Assembly (NCBI GenBank): GCA_964372215.1
Contig: CAYJQC010000056.1
Span: 1 to 18,357, forward strand
Direction of reading: 5' to 3'
DNA length: 18,357 nt
Source: DAIMFL01 sp964372215
GTDB lineage: Bacteria > Pseudomonadota > Alphaproteobacteria > Dongiales > Dongiaceae
The translations under genes were made by a program, and so were the position numbers. Below, piece after piece: positions 6,155 through 15,383 of the stretch (the stretch's first letter is position 1; every line of letters begins with the position of its first letter). Below the pieces are notes generated by a model. It saw only the letters and a list, made by a program, of their open reading frames with translations. It did no database searches and was not told where the DNA came from.

Positions 6155-9088
6155 ATGAACGTGCCCTTCACCACGCCGCGGAACCCGCCGTCCGGTCCCG
6201 TGCCGTCGACCCGGCCGGCTGCCGACCGGGGCGCCGCCGAGCCGTCCGGCGGCGACAGGCTGGTGCCCGACCGGCGCGCCATCGTCGACCGCCGGGCGCT
6301 GGTCGGCCGGCTGGCGGAGATCGCCGCCGCGGCCCGCGATTCGGCGGCCGAGCGGGCGGAGGTGCTGGCGCTGCTCAAGGACAGCCTGGCGGCGGGCCGG
6401 GCCGAGATCCGCCGCCGCTTCGAGGCCGGCGGCAGCGCCGCGCCGCGCACCGCGCGCTTCGGGCGCACCCGGCTGGAGGGGGCGGGCGACGGCCGCGCGG
6501 TGGCGCACGGCACCTGCTTCCTGATCGACCAGATCATCCGCGCGCTCTACGACCACGCCTCGGCCCATGTCTTTCCATTGGCCAACCCGACCGCGGCCGA
6601 GCACATGGCGCTGGTGGCGGTGGGCGGCTATGGCCGCGGCGAGCTGGCGCCACATTCCGACGTCGATCTGCTGTTCGTGATGCCCTACAAGCTGACGCCG
6701 CACAGCGAGCAGGTGGTCGAGTACCTGCTCTACATGCTGTGGGACCTCGGCCTCAAGGTCGGCCACGCCACGCGCTCGGTCGACGAGTGCATCCGCCAGG
6801 CCAACGCCGACATGACGATCCGCACCGCGACGCTGGAGGCGCGCTATCTCTGGGGCGAGCAGGGGCTGCATGACGAGCTGCGCCGCCGCTTCCAGCGCGA
6901 GGTGATGACCGGCAGCGCGGTCGCCTTCGTCGAGGCCAAGCTGGCCGAGCGCGAAGGGCGCCACAGCCGCATGGGCAACACCCGCTACGTGCTGGAGCCC
7001 AACATCAAGGACGGCAAGGGCGGCCTGCGCGACCTGCACACGCTGTTCTGGATCGCCAAGTACGTCTACCGCGTCGACGACGTGGCCGCCCTGGTCGAGC
7101 GCGGCGTGCTGACCCGCAAGGAGGCGCTGACCTTCGAGAAGGCGTCGTCCTTCCTGTGGAGCCTGCGCTGCCACCTGCACTACCTGACCGACCGGCCGGA
7201 GGAGCGCCTGACCTTCGACGTGCAGCAGGAGATCGGCCGGCGCATGGGCTACACCGACCATGCCGGCACGCGCGGCGTCGAGCGCTTCATGAAGCACTAT
7301 TTCCTTTTCGCCAAGAGCGTCGGCGACCTGACCCGCATCTTCTGCGCGGCGATCGAGGCGGCGCATCAGCGCAAGCCGCTGCTCGAACGGCTGCCGGCGA
7401 TCGGCTTCCTGCGCAAGGACGTGGACGGCTTTCCGGTCGAGGGCGGCCGGCTGACCGTGGCGGGCGAGGACGCCTTCAAGAAGGACCCGGTCAACCTGCT
7501 GCGGCTGTTCCATTCGGCCCAGCGCCACGATCTCGACATCCATCCGGCGGCCCTGAAGCTGGTGACGCGCAGCCTGCGCGTCATCAACCGCAAGCTCCGG
7601 CGCGACCCCGAGGCGAACCGCCTGTTCGTGGAGATGCTGACCTCCAGGAAGGATCCCGAGCAGACCCTGCTGCGCCTCAACGAGGCCGGCGTGCTCGGCC
7701 GCTTCGTGCCGGATTTCGGCCGCGTCGTCGCGCAGATGCAATACGACATGTACCACCACTACACGGTCGACCAGCACAGCATCTTCGCCATCGGCATCCT
7801 GCACCGGATCGAGGCCGGGCTGCTCAAGGGCGAGGTGCCGGTCGCCAGCGGGGTCGTGCACAAGGTGGTGTCACGCCGGGTGCTCTATCTCGCCGTGCTG
7901 CTGCACGACATCGCCAAGGGCCGCGGCGGCGATCATTCCGAGCTCGGCGCCGAGGTCGCCATGAATGTCGGCCCGCGCCTCGGCTTCAGCGAAGAGGAGA
8001 CCGAGACCGTCGCCTGGCTGGTGCGCCATCACCTGCTGATGAGCAACACCGCATTCAAGCGCGACATCGACGACCCCCAGACCATCGTCGACTTCGTCGG
8101 CGTGGTGCAGTCGCTGGAGCGCCTGCGGCTGCTGCTGGTGCTGACCGTCGCCGATATCCGCGCGGTCGGCCCCAAGACCTGGAACGGCTGGAAGGCGCAG
8201 CTCCTGCGCGACCTCTACTACCGGACCGAGGAAATGCTGTCGGGCGGGCTGACCAGCGAGGGCCGCGAGGCCCGGGTCGCCGCCGCGATCGGCGCGCTCA
8301 AGGCCGAGCTCGCCGACTGGAACGAGGCCGATTTCGACCAGCATGTCGGACGCGGCACGCCGTCCTACTGGCTGTCCTTCGACGCCGTCACCCATGCCCG
8401 CCACGCAAGGCTGGTGCGCGAGGCCGAGGCCGCCGGCGACCCGCTCTCGATCGATACCCGCATCGATTCCTGGCGCGCCGTCACCGAGGTGACCGTCTAC
8501 ACCCGGGACGAGTCCGGGCTGTTCTCGCGCCTGGCCGGCGCCATCGCCCTGTCCGGCGCCGACATCGTCGACGCCCGCATCTTCACCCTGGCCAACGGCA
8601 TGGCGCTCGACAGCTTCTGGATCCAGGACGGCGAGGCCAAGGCGGTCGACCGTCCCGACAAGCTGGCCAAGCTCGCGGTCATCATCCGCCGGGTGCTCGA
8701 CGGGCGCGACGACATGCTGGCCGAATTCATGCGCCTGCCGCCGGCGATCCCGAGCCGCCTGTCGGTGTTCAAGGTGCAGCCGCGCGTCCTGATCGACAAC
8801 GGCGCCTCGGCCAGCCATACGGTGATCGAGGTCAATGGGCGCGACCGCAAGGGGCTGCTCTACGACCTGACTCGGGCGCTGTCGGCCCAGAAGCTGCAGA
8901 TCTCCAGCGCCAAGATCTCGACCTTCGGCGAGCGCGCCATCGACGTGTTCTACGTCAAGGACCAGTTCGGCCTGAAGATCGTCAACGAGACCCGGTTGAA
9001 GGGCATCCGCGAGGCGCTGATCGAGGCGCTCAAGGACCTCGCCGACCAGGACGCCGCCGCCGCCGCGGACACCGCCGCCGCGCAGTAG
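6155..9088 (+). CDS. glnD: Bifunctional PII uridylyltransferase / uridylyl-removing enzyme GlnD
   Basis: Senses glutamine and adds or removes UMP on PII proteins, controlling nitrogen assimilation. 977 aa from the ATG with GGAG 4 nt upstream (6147-6150). The frame is open further 5' to 6017, but that part is Pro-rich and unlike the family. The nucleotidyltransferase motif is GGYGRGELAPHSDVD at 157-171 with Asp169 and Asp171. The HD domain that removes UMP has LLHDIAKGRGGDHSE with His584-Asp585. Two C-terminal ACT domains that bind glutamine begin near 779 (VTVYTRDESGLFSRLAG) and 890 (VIEVNGRDRKGLLYDLT). Length and domain order are normal for alphaproteobacteria. The N-terminal 50 or so residues are low-complexity, and the tail is Ala/Asp-rich. 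murJ follows after 47 bp and is probably cotranscribed. Confidence 0.98.
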   Translation: MNVPFTTPRNPPSGPVPSTRPAADRGAAEPSGGDRLVPDRRAIVDRRALVGRLAEIAAAARDSAAERAEVLALLKDSLAAGRAEIRRRFEAGGSAAPRTARFGRTRLEGAGDGRAVAHGTCFLIDQIIRALYDHASAHVFPLANPTAAEHMALVAVGGYGRGELAPHSDVDLLFVMPYKLTPHSEQVVEYLLYMLWDLGLKVGHATRSVDECIRQANADMTIRTATLEARYLWGEQGLHDELRRRFQREVMTGSAVAFVEAKLAEREGRHSRMGNTRYVLEPNIKDGKGGLRDLHTLFWIAKYVYRVDDVAALVERGVLTRKEALTFEKASSFLWSLRCHLHYLTDRPEERLTFDVQQEIGRRMGYTDHAGTRGVERFMKHYFLFAKSVGDLTRIFCAAIEAAHQRKPLLERLPAIGFLRKDVDGFPVEGGRLTVAGEDAFKKDPVNLLRLFHSAQRHDLDIHPAALKLVTRSLRVINRKLRRDPEANRLFVEMLTSRKDPEQTLLRLNEAGVLGRFVPDFGRVVAQMQYDMYHHYTVDQHSIFAIGILHRIEAGLLKGEVPVASGVVHKVVSRRVLYLAVLLHDIAKGRGGDHSELGAEVAMNVGPRLGFSEEETETVAWLVRHHLLMSNTAFKRDIDDPQTIVDFVGVVQSLERLRLLLVLTVADIRAVGPKTWNGWKAQLLRDLYYRTEEMLSGGLTSEGREARVAAAIGALKAELADWNEADFDQHVGRGTPSYWLSFDAVTHARHARLVREAEAAGDPLSIDTRIDSWRAVTEVTVYTRDESGLFSRLAGAIALSGADIVDARIFTLANGMALDSFWIQDGEAKAVDRPDKLAKLAVIIRRVLDGRDDMLAEFMRLPPAIPSRLSVFKVQPRVLIDNGASASHTVIEVNGRDRKGLLYDLTRALSAQKLQISSAKISTFGERAIDVFYVKDQFGLKIVNETRLKGIREALIEALKDLADQDAAAAADTAAAQ

Positions 9089-9135
9089 GCGGACCGGCTT
9101 CCTAAATCGGCCGCAATCCTATAGAGACTGCGCCC

Positions 9136-10692
9136 ATGGGGCTCATCCGCTCGGTCGCCACCGTCGGCGGCTTCACCATGGCCAGCCGCGTGCTCGGATT
9201 CGTGCGCGACATCCTGATCGCGCGGGTGCTCGGCACCGGCGACATCGCCGACGCGTTCTTCGTGTCGCAGCGCTTTCCCAACCTGTTCCGCAGCCTGTTC
9301 GCCGAGGGCGCGTTCAACGCCTCGTTCGTGCCGCAGTTCGCGCGGCGCCTGGAGGCGGAGGGCAAGCCGGCCGCCCGGGTGTTCGCCGAACAGGTGCTCT
9401 CGGTGATGCTGAGCGCGCTGCTGCTGTTCACCGTCGCGGCCCAGGCGGCGATGCCCTGGCTGATGCATGTGATCGCGCCGGGCTTCGCCGACAATCCCGT
9501 GAAGTTCGGCCACGCCGTGCTGTTCACCCAGATCACTTTCCCCTACCTGCTGTTCATGTCGCTGACCGCGCTGCAGGGCGGCATCCTCAACTCGCTGCAG
9601 CGCTTCGCCCATGCGGCGGCGGCGCCGATCTTGCTCAATGTGGTGATGATCGTCGCGCTGGTCGCGGTGGCGCCGTTCACCGGCCTGCCCGGCCACGTCC
9701 TGGCCTGGGCCATGGCGGTGGCCGGAATCGGCCAGTTCCTGTGGATGGTGATCGCCTGCCATCGCGCCGGCATGGCCTTGCGCCTGCCATGGCCGCGCCT
9801 GACCCCGGCGGTCAGGCGGCTCTTGAAGCTGATGCTGCCGGGCATCATCGGGTCCGGCGTCATGCAGATCAACTTGGTGATCGGCACCGTCATCGCGTCG
9901 CTGCAGGCCGGCGCGGTCTCCTATCTCTACTATGCCGACCGGGTCTATCAGCTGCCGCTCGCGGTCATCGGCTCGGCGGTCGGCGTGGTGCTGCTGCCGG
10001 AGCTGACGCGCCATCTGCGCGGCGGCCGCGACGTCCAGGCGATGGCGACCCTCAACCGGGCGATCGAGTTCGCCCTGCTGCTCACCCTGCCGGCGGCGGT
10101 GGCGCTGGCGGCGATCCCGTTTCCGATCGTCACCGTCCTGTTCCAGCGCGGCGCGTTCGGGGCCGAGGCCAGCGCGGCGACCGCCGCGGCGCTCGCCGCC
10201 TATGCGGCCGGGCTGCCGGCCTTCGTTCTGGTCAAGGCGCTGACCCCCGGCTTCTATGCCCGCGAGGACACGGCGACGCCGTTTCACATCGCCGTCGTCA
10301 GCATGGTCGCCAACACCGCGCTCAGCATCGCCCTGTTCCAGGTGATGGGCTTTCTCGGCATCGCCCTCGGCACCACGATCGCCTCCTGGCTCAACATCGC
10401 GCTGCTGACCGCGACCCTGGTCCGGCGCGGCCATCTGGCGGCCGACGCCCGGCTCAAGTCGCGGCTGGTGCGCATCGCCCTGGCCAGCGCCGGGATGGGC
10501 GCGGTGCTGTGGCTCGGCGCGGCCTGGCTGGCGCCGTTCCTGGCCGGCCCGCTGCTGGTGAAGTCGATGGCCCTGGCCGCCCTGGTCGGCGGCGGCCTGG
10601 CGCTCTATGGCCTGCTGGCCCTGGCGCTCGGCGCGGTGCGGGCCGGCGAGCTCCGGGACCGGCTGCGGCGGGGCGGCGGCCCGGCCGCCTGA
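9136..10692 (+). CDS. murJ: Lipid II flippase MurJ
   Basis: Moves lipid-linked peptidoglycan precursor across the inner membrane. 518 aa, almost wholly hydrophobic helices as expected for the 14-segment MurJ fold of the MVF/MOP superfamily. The start gives MGLIRSVATVGGFTMASRVLGFVRD. Residues known to be essential in E. coli MurJ fall at the same numbers here: Arg18, Arg24, Asp25, Asp39 and Arg52. The family stretch RFPNLFRSLFAEGAFNASFV is at 46-65. The YYADRVYQLPLAVIG segment matches the conserved region of transmembrane helices 7-8. The C-terminus is short and basic. The ribosome site is weak (GAGA). It sits between glnD and trpS, its usual place in alphaproteobacteria. Confidence 0.97.
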   Translation: MGLIRSVATVGGFTMASRVLGFVRDILIARVLGTGDIADAFFVSQRFPNLFRSLFAEGAFNASFVPQFARRLEAEGKPAARVFAEQVLSVMLSALLLFTVAAQAAMPWLMHVIAPGFADNPVKFGHAVLFTQITFPYLLFMSLTALQGGILNSLQRFAHAAAAPILLNVVMIVALVAVAPFTGLPGHVLAWAMAVAGIGQFLWMVIACHRAGMALRLPWPRLTPAVRRLLKLMLPGIIGSGVMQINLVIGTVIASLQAGAVSYLYYADRVYQLPLAVIGSAVGVVLLPELTRHLRGGRDVQAMATLNRAIEFALLLTLPAAVALAAIPFPIVTVLFQRGAFGAEASAATAAALAAYAAGLPAFVLVKALTPGFYAREDTATPFHIAVVSMVANTALSIALFQVMGFLGIALGTTIASWLNIALLTATLVRRGHLAADARLKSRLVRIALASAGMGAVLWLGAAWLAPFLAGPLLVKSMALAALVGGGLALYGLLALALGAVRAGELRDRLRRGGGPAA

Positions 10693-10703
10693 CCGCCCCC
10701 GGC

Positions 10704-10733
10704 TTGACCCTGGCCGCGGGAGCGCGCGATAAC
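10704..10733 (+). promoter_or_regulatory. Candidate sigma-70-type promoter for trpS
   Basis: TTGACC at 10704-10709 and GATAAC at 10728-10733 with an 18-bp spacer, in the 92-bp gap between murJ and trpS, about 50 nt before the trpS start. It is a plausible match in otherwise very GC-rich sequence, with no other support. Confidence 0.35.
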
Positions 10734-10784
10734 TCCGGCCGCCGCTCCGGGCCCGTGGCCCGCCACAGATGAAGCCCCCATCCG

Positions 10785-11813
10785 ATGAACCGCATTTTTT
10801 CGGGCGTCCAGCCCACCGGCAACCTGCATCTCGGCAACTATCTCGGCGCCATCAGGAACTGGGTGAAGCTGCAGGACAGCTTCGAGTGCCTGTTCTGCAT
10901 CGTCGACATGCACGCCATCACGGTGTGGCAGGAGCCGGCGGAGCTGAAGAACCAGACCCGCGAGGTGACGGCGGCGTTCCTGGCGGCCGGGATCGACGCC
11001 AGGCGCCACATCGTCTTCAACCAGAGCCAGAACCCGGCCCATGCCGAGCTCGCCTGGATCTTCAACTGCGTGGCCCGGCTGGGCTGGCTCAACCGCATGA
11101 CCCAGTTCAAGGAAAAGGCCGGCAAGGACCGCGAGAACGCCAGCGTCGGGCTGTACGCCTATCCCAACCTGATGGCCGCCGACATCCTGGCCTACAAGGC
11201 GACCCACGTGCCGGTGGGCGAAGACCAGAAGCAGCATCTCGAGCTGGCCCGCGACATCGCCCAGAAGTTCAACAACGACTTCGGCGTCGCCTGCTTCCCG
11301 CTGCCCGAACCGCAGATCTTCGGGACCGCGACCCGGGTCATGTCCTTGCGCGACGGCGCCAAGAAGATGAGCAAGTCGGACCCGTCCGACTACAGCCGGC
11401 TCAACATGACCGACGACGCCGATCAGGTCGCGCTCAAGATCCGCAAGGCCAAGACCGATCCGGCGCCGCTGCCCGGGCCGGGCGCGTTGCGGACGGATGG
11501 CGGGGTCGAGGCCGCCGCCGAGGCGGCGCGGCCCGAGGCCTTCAACCTGCTCGGCATCTACGCCGCGCTCGCCGACAAGCCGCTGGCCGACGTGCTGGCG
11601 GAGTTCGAGGGCAAGGAGTTCTCGTTCTTCAAGCAGGTGCTGACCGATCTCGCGGTGGCGACCCTCGGCAAGATCGGTGCCGAGATGAAGCGCCTGCTGG
11701 CCGATCCGGCGGAGATCGACGGGGTGCTCCGGGATGGCGCCGAGCGGGCCCGCGCCCTGTCCGCGCCGGTGATGGCCGAGGTCAAGGACGTCGTCGGATT
11801 CCTGCGGCCCTGA
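10785..11813 (+). CDS. trpS: Tryptophanyl-tRNA synthetase
   Basis: Charges tRNA-Trp with tryptophan using ATP; class Ic synthetase. 342 aa, the usual bacterial size. The start MNRIFSGVQPTGNLHLGNYLG is the classic N-terminus, with the HIGH-type motif His15-Leu16-Gly17-Asn18. The KMSKS loop is at 194-198 in GAKKMSKSDPSDYSRL. The substrate-pocket segment VPVGEDQKQHLELARDIA is present. The ribosome site before the ATG is weak, but family alignment leaves no doubt about the start. The gene may be transcribed from its own promoter in the gap or read through from glnD-murJ. Confidence 0.98.
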   Translation: MNRIFSGVQPTGNLHLGNYLGAIRNWVKLQDSFECLFCIVDMHAITVWQEPAELKNQTREVTAAFLAAGIDARRHIVFNQSQNPAHAELAWIFNCVARLGWLNRMTQFKEKAGKDRENASVGLYAYPNLMAADILAYKATHVPVGEDQKQHLELARDIAQKFNNDFGVACFPLPEPQIFGTATRVMSLRDGAKKMSKSDPSDYSRLNMTDDADQVALKIRKAKTDPAPLPGPGALRTDGGVEAAAEAARPEAFNLLGIYAALADKPLADVLAEFEGKEFSFFKQVLTDLAVATLGKIGAEMKRLLADPAEIDGVLRDGAERARALSAPVMAEVKDVVGFLRP

Positions 11814-11922
11814 TGCCGGCCCGGGCGTCGGCCGTCGGCGCCGGCCGGGGCGGTTTCCGCGGCGGCGGGCTTGAATCGGGCGCGCGGCGGGGCAACCTGC
11901 GGAAGGCAGCCGGGAGAATGCG

Positions 11923-12930
11923 ATGAGCCTGGACGACGATTTCCTGACCGAGGCGGGGCCCCCTGCGGAACGCGCGCGGGGCTGGCGCCGCCTGATCGGC
12001 GGGCCAGGCGGCGGACGCCTGCGCCGCACCATCGGCTGGTCGGCGCTGGTCCTGCTGGCGGCGATCCTGCTGTACTACCCGGTCGGCATGCTGTGGCTGC
12101 ACAGCATCGACGACGACCAGGGCTTCGCCCCGGCAGCGGTGCCGGACGGCGGCAGCGAGGCGGTCGCGGCCGCCGCCGCGCTGATCGAGCGCGAGGTCGA
12201 CACCCACCGCTGGGTCGCCAACGATCCGTTCTTCCTGCCGGGCTGGGCGCTCGACAACATGCCCAACTACCAGCAGGGCATCATCTCTTCCCTGTCGCGC
12301 TTCGCCATCGAGATGATCGACCAGATCGGCCGCACCCGCGGCTCGAGCCAGGCCGATCCCGACCTCGACAAGGCGGCCGGCCTGCTGAAGTACTCCGGCA
12401 CCGTCTGGGTCTTCGACCTGTCGACCTCCTGGATGCCGACCGCCGCCTCGGACCAGCAGTACCGGGCCGCGGCCCGGGCGCTCATCTCCTACAACCAGCG
12501 CCTGGCCCGGGGCGACGCGGTGTTCGACCGGCGCTCCGACAACCTGCTGGCGACCCTGGAGCGCATCACCGCCGATCTCGGCTCGTCCTCGGCGGTGATC
12601 GACCAGCATATTCACGATACCGGGGGGGCGTGGATCGACTTCAAGGCGGACGACATCTTCTACAACACCAAGGGGCGGCTCTACGGCTATGCCCTGGTGC
12701 TGCGCGCCCTCGGGCACGATTTCAAGAACGTGCTCGCTGAACGCGACATGCAAGTCGTGTGGAGCCAGATGATCGACACTTTCTTCGCCGCCGCCGCGCT
12801 GGAGCCCTGGGTGATCAGCAACGGCAGCCCCGACGGAGCGATCCTGCCGAACCACCTGCTGGCCCAGGGGTTCTATCTGCTGCGCGCGCGGACCCAGCTG
12901 CGCGAGATCAACAACATCCTGCTGAAATAG
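11923..12930 (+). CDS. DUF2333 family membrane-anchored protein
   Basis: 335 aa. A basic cytoplasmic N-terminus of about 35 residues leads into a single membrane helix at about 36-58 (TIGWSALVLLAAILLYYPVG), after which the rest should face the periplasm. The body contains EREVDTHRWVANDPFFLPGW, LDNMPNYQQGIISSLSRFA, LLKYSGTVWVFD and FYNTKGRLYGYALVLRALG, a pattern I know from the DUF2333 family (PF10095). The end is LREINNILLK. The function of the family is unknown. The start has a good Shine-Dalgarno (GGGA, 7 nt upstream). It lies 109 bp after trpS and 218 bp before the exporter gene, so it may be its own unit. Confidence 0.85.
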   Translation: MSLDDDFLTEAGPPAERARGWRRLIGGPGGGRLRRTIGWSALVLLAAILLYYPVGMLWLHSIDDDQGFAPAAVPDGGSEAVAAAAALIEREVDTHRWVANDPFFLPGWALDNMPNYQQGIISSLSRFAIEMIDQIGRTRGSSQADPDLDKAAGLLKYSGTVWVFDLSTSWMPTAASDQQYRAAARALISYNQRLARGDAVFDRRSDNLLATLERITADLGSSSAVIDQHIHDTGGAWIDFKADDIFYNTKGRLYGYALVLRALGHDFKNVLAERDMQVVWSQMIDTFFAAAALEPWVISNGSPDGAILPNHLLAQGFYLLRARTQLREINNILLK

Positions 12931-13148
12931 CCGCTTCCCGCGGAAAAACCACGTTGCACCAGCGGCTTTGTCTTTCCTGGCCCGCAAGAGCGGGTGTAAC
13001 GTGACGGACTGCTTCCCTGAGCGCCGAGACGAGGCGCCGCGTGGTGCTTCTGCTCGGTCGGCGGCGCGGCCCCAGCCCGTTCCGATGGTCCGAAAAAAAG
13101 AAGCGCGCATGAGCCGCCCCATGTCCGTTCCGGTTTGAGCTCTCGGCC

Positions 13149-14075
13149 ATGCAGATCTACCTGCCCATCGCCGAGATCTCGCTGAACGTCTTCCTGCTGC
13201 TCGGCCTCGGCGGCGCGATCGGGTTCCTTTCCGGCATGTTCGGCGTTGGCGGCGGCTTCCTGCTGACGCCGCTGCTGATCTTCATCGGCGTGCCGCCGGC
13301 GATCGCGGTGGCGACCCAGGCCAACCAGGTGGTGGCGTCCTCGGTCTCCGGCGTGCTCGCCCATTGGAGCCGCGACAACGTCGACTTCAAGATGGGGCTG
13401 GTGCTGCTGATCGGCGGCTTCGTCGGCTCGACCATCGGCGTGGTGCTGTTCGGCCTGCTGCGCAAGCTCGGCCAGATCGACCTGGTGATCAGCCTGTTCT
13501 ACGTCGTGTTCCTGTCGGCGATCGGCCTGCTGATGCTGTTCGAATCGGTGCGCGCGATCCTGCGGCGGCGGCGGCGCGGCGGCGCCCCCTTGCGCAAGCT
13601 GCACCAGCACACCTGGGTGCACGGCATGCCGCTCAAGATGCGGTTCCGCAAGTCGCGGCTCTACATCAGCGCGCTGCTGCCGCTCATCATCGGCTTCCTG
13701 GTCGGGATCCTGGCCGCGATCATGGGGGTGGGCGGCGCCTTCATCATGGTGCCGGCGATGATCTACCTGCTGGGCATGCCGACCTCGGTGGTGATCGGCA
13801 CCTCGCTGTTCCAGATCATCTTCGTGGCCGCCAACGTCACCTTCCTGCAGTCGGTGCAGAACCAGACGGTGGACGTGCTGCTGGCCCTGCTGCTGACCGT
13901 CGGCGGGGTGATCGGCGCCCAGCTCGGCGGGCGCATCGGGGCGCGGCTGCCGGCCGAGCAGCTGCGGGTGTTCCTGGCGGCCCTGGTGCTGCTGGTCGGC
14001 GCCCGCCTCGGCTACGAGCTGGTGACCCCGCCGACCGAGCTCTACAGCATCACCGAAGTGAGGCCGGTGCAATGA
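13149..14075 (+). CDS. TauE/SafE family sulfite/sulfonate exporter-like permease
   Basis: 308 aa multi-span inner-membrane protein of the TauE/SafE family (PF01925), whose characterised members move sulfite, sulfoacetate or related small anions. Two sequence-related halves are clear: GFLSGMFGVGGGFLLTPLLI at 25-44 and VGILAAIMGVGGAFIMVPAM around 185-204, each with the family's G-V-G-G-x-F/A signature. A basic loop (RRRRRGGAPLRKLHQHTWVHG, about 139-159) connects them. The start MQIYLPIAEISLNVF is preceded by only a weak GAG; nearby upstream ATGs are out of frame. The stop overlaps the next start (ATGA at 14072-14075), indicating translational coupling with the TIGR02186 gene. The true substrate cannot be read from sequence. 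Confidence 0.9.
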   Translation: MQIYLPIAEISLNVFLLLGLGGAIGFLSGMFGVGGGFLLTPLLIFIGVPPAIAVATQANQVVASSVSGVLAHWSRDNVDFKMGLVLLIGGFVGSTIGVVLFGLLRKLGQIDLVISLFYVVFLSAIGLLMLFESVRAILRRRRRGGAPLRKLHQHTWVHGMPLKMRFRKSRLYISALLPLIIGFLVGILAAIMGVGGAFIMVPAMIYLLGMPTSVVIGTSLFQIIFVAANVTFLQSVQNQTVDVLLALLLTVGGVIGAQLGGRIGARLPAEQLRVFLAALVLLVGARLGYELVTPPTELYSITEVRPVQ

Positions 14076-14833
14076 GCGCGCGGCGCCTCGCGCTGGTGGC
14101 GGCGGCCCTGGCCCAGGCCGCCCTGGTGCTGTGCGGGTCCGGCACCGGCGCCCGGGCGCAGGCCCTGATCGCCGACCTGTCGAGCCATCTGATCGCCATC
14201 AGCACCGGCTTCACCGGCACCGACGTGCTGCTGTTCGGCGCGGTCGAGGAGGACGGCGACGTGGTCGTGGTGGTGCGCGGCCCGGTCGACGACGTGGCGG
14301 TTCGGCGCAAGGACCGCATCGCCGGGATCTGGATCAATCGCGGCCGCCTCGACTTCACCGACGTGCCCAGCTACTACGCGGTCGCGTCGAGCAAGCCGCT
14401 CGCCGAGATCGCGCCGCCGCCGATGCTGGCGCGCCAGGGCATCGGCCTCGACTTCCTCCGGCTGACGACGGCGGCGGAGGCATCGGAAGCGGTGCTGCAG
14501 CCCTATCGCGCGGCGCTGTTGCGCATCAAGCAGCTCGAGGGGCTGTACGCGACCGGCGCCGGCCGCGTCACCTTCCTCGGCAAGCGGCTGTTCCGCACCA
14601 CCGTGTCGTTCCCGGCCAACGTGCCGGTGGGCAGCTATCTCGTCGAGGTGCTGCTGGTGCGCGACGGCGAGGTGGTGAGCGCGCAGACCACGCCGCTCAT
14701 CATCGGCAAGGTCGGGCTCGGCGCCGACATCTACGACTTCGCCCACGAGCAGGCCGCGCTCCATGGCGTGGTTGCGATCTTCATCGCCCTGATGGCAGGA
14801 TGGATCGCCCACTTGGTGTTCCGCAGGATCTGA
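14072..14833 (+). CDS. TIGR02186 family exported protein with C-terminal membrane anchor
   Basis: 253 aa, matching the alphaproteobacterial family TIGR02186 / Alph_Pro_TM (PF09608) of unknown function. An N-terminal signal peptide (MSARRLALVAAALAQAALVL, likely cut after ARA or AQA near 29-31) is followed by a periplasmic beta-rich domain: LIADLSSHLIAISTGFTGTDVLLFG, VVVVVRGPVDDVAVRRKDRIAGIWINRG, and a second part with VTFLGKRLFRTTVSFPANVPVGSYLVEV. One hydrophobic helix near 231-249 is followed by FRRI. The topology is therefore periplasmic with a short cytoplasmic tail. Its coupling to the TauE/SafE gene and the following stress-protein gene suggests an accessory subunit of the exporter, which is inference. 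Confidence 0.88.
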   Translation: MSARRLALVAAALAQAALVLCGSGTGARAQALIADLSSHLIAISTGFTGTDVLLFGAVEEDGDVVVVVRGPVDDVAVRRKDRIAGIWINRGRLDFTDVPSYYAVASSKPLAEIAPPPMLARQGIGLDFLRLTTAAEASEAVLQPYRAALLRIKQLEGLYATGAGRVTFLGKRLFRTTVSFPANVPVGSYLVEVLLVRDGEVVSAQTTPLIIGKVGLGADIYDFAHEQAALHGVVAIFIALMAGWIAHLVFRRI

Positions 14834-14838
14834 CCGGC

Positions 14839-15345
14839 ATGAGCGAGCCTGACGCGCCGGCCACACCCGAACCGCCGAAATCCTCCGGCCGTGTCTTCCT
14901 GGTCGTCGTCGACGACAGCCCCGAGCTCACGGTGGCGCTGCGCTATGCCTGCCAGCGCGCCAAGAAGACCGGCGGACGGGTGGCGCTGCTCTACGTCATC
15001 GAGCCCGCCGACTTCCAGCACTGGATGGCGGTCGGCGAACTGATGCGGGAGGAGGCGCGCCAGCAGGCCGAGCAGCTGGTGCAGAAGCACGCCGCCGAAG
15101 TCCAGAAGATGTCGAACGCCATGCCGGTGCTGTTCGTGCGCGAGGGACAGCGGCGCGACGAGCTCTTGAAGCTGATCGCCGAGGAGCCGTCGATCTCGAT
15201 CCTGGTGCTCGGCGCCTCGACCGGTCCGAAGGGTCCGGGACCGCTGGTCGCGGCGCTGACCGGCAAGCTGGTGGGCCGGCTGCGGGTGCCGATCACCATC
15301 GTGCCCGGCAACATCCCGGTCGAGGACATCGACAGCATCGCGTGA
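14839..15345 (+). CDS. Universal stress protein (UspA family)
   Basis: 168 aa single Usp domain, cytoplasmic. After a Pro-rich lead (1-16) comes VFLVVVDDSPELTVALRYA with the nucleotide-contacting Asp25, then VALLYVIEPADFQHW and an Ala/Gln-rich helix. The C-terminal part is ILVLGASTGPKGPGPLVAAL and RVPITIVPG. The ATP-binding signature G-x2-G-x9-G-(S/T) is present as Gly129, Gly132, Gly142, but the last position is Lys143 instead of Ser/Thr, so ATP binding may be altered. The start lies 5 nt after the TIGR02186 stop, so the three genes form one unit. Usp next to a transporter often implies modulation of that transporter; here this is inference. Confidence 0.92.
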   Translation: MSEPDAPATPEPPKSSGRVFLVVVDDSPELTVALRYACQRAKKTGGRVALLYVIEPADFQHWMAVGELMREEARQQAEQLVQKHAAEVQKMSNAMPVLFVREGQRRDELLKLIAEEPSISILVLGASTGPKGPGPLVAALTGKLVGRLRVPITIVPGNIPVEDIDSIA

Positions 15346-15383
15346 CTGCGCGGCCGGCGGCGCGCGGCATCAGCGCGGCCCCG

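Noticed and set aside
5981..7861. Long minus-strand open frame opposite glnD
   Set aside because: Antisense shadow caused by G/C third positions; the glnD motifs are all on the plus strand.
12981..12994. Small hairpin CCCGC-AAGA-GCGGG between the DUF2333 and TauE/SafE genes as a terminator
   Set aside because: Stem of only 5 bp and no T run; too weak to call.
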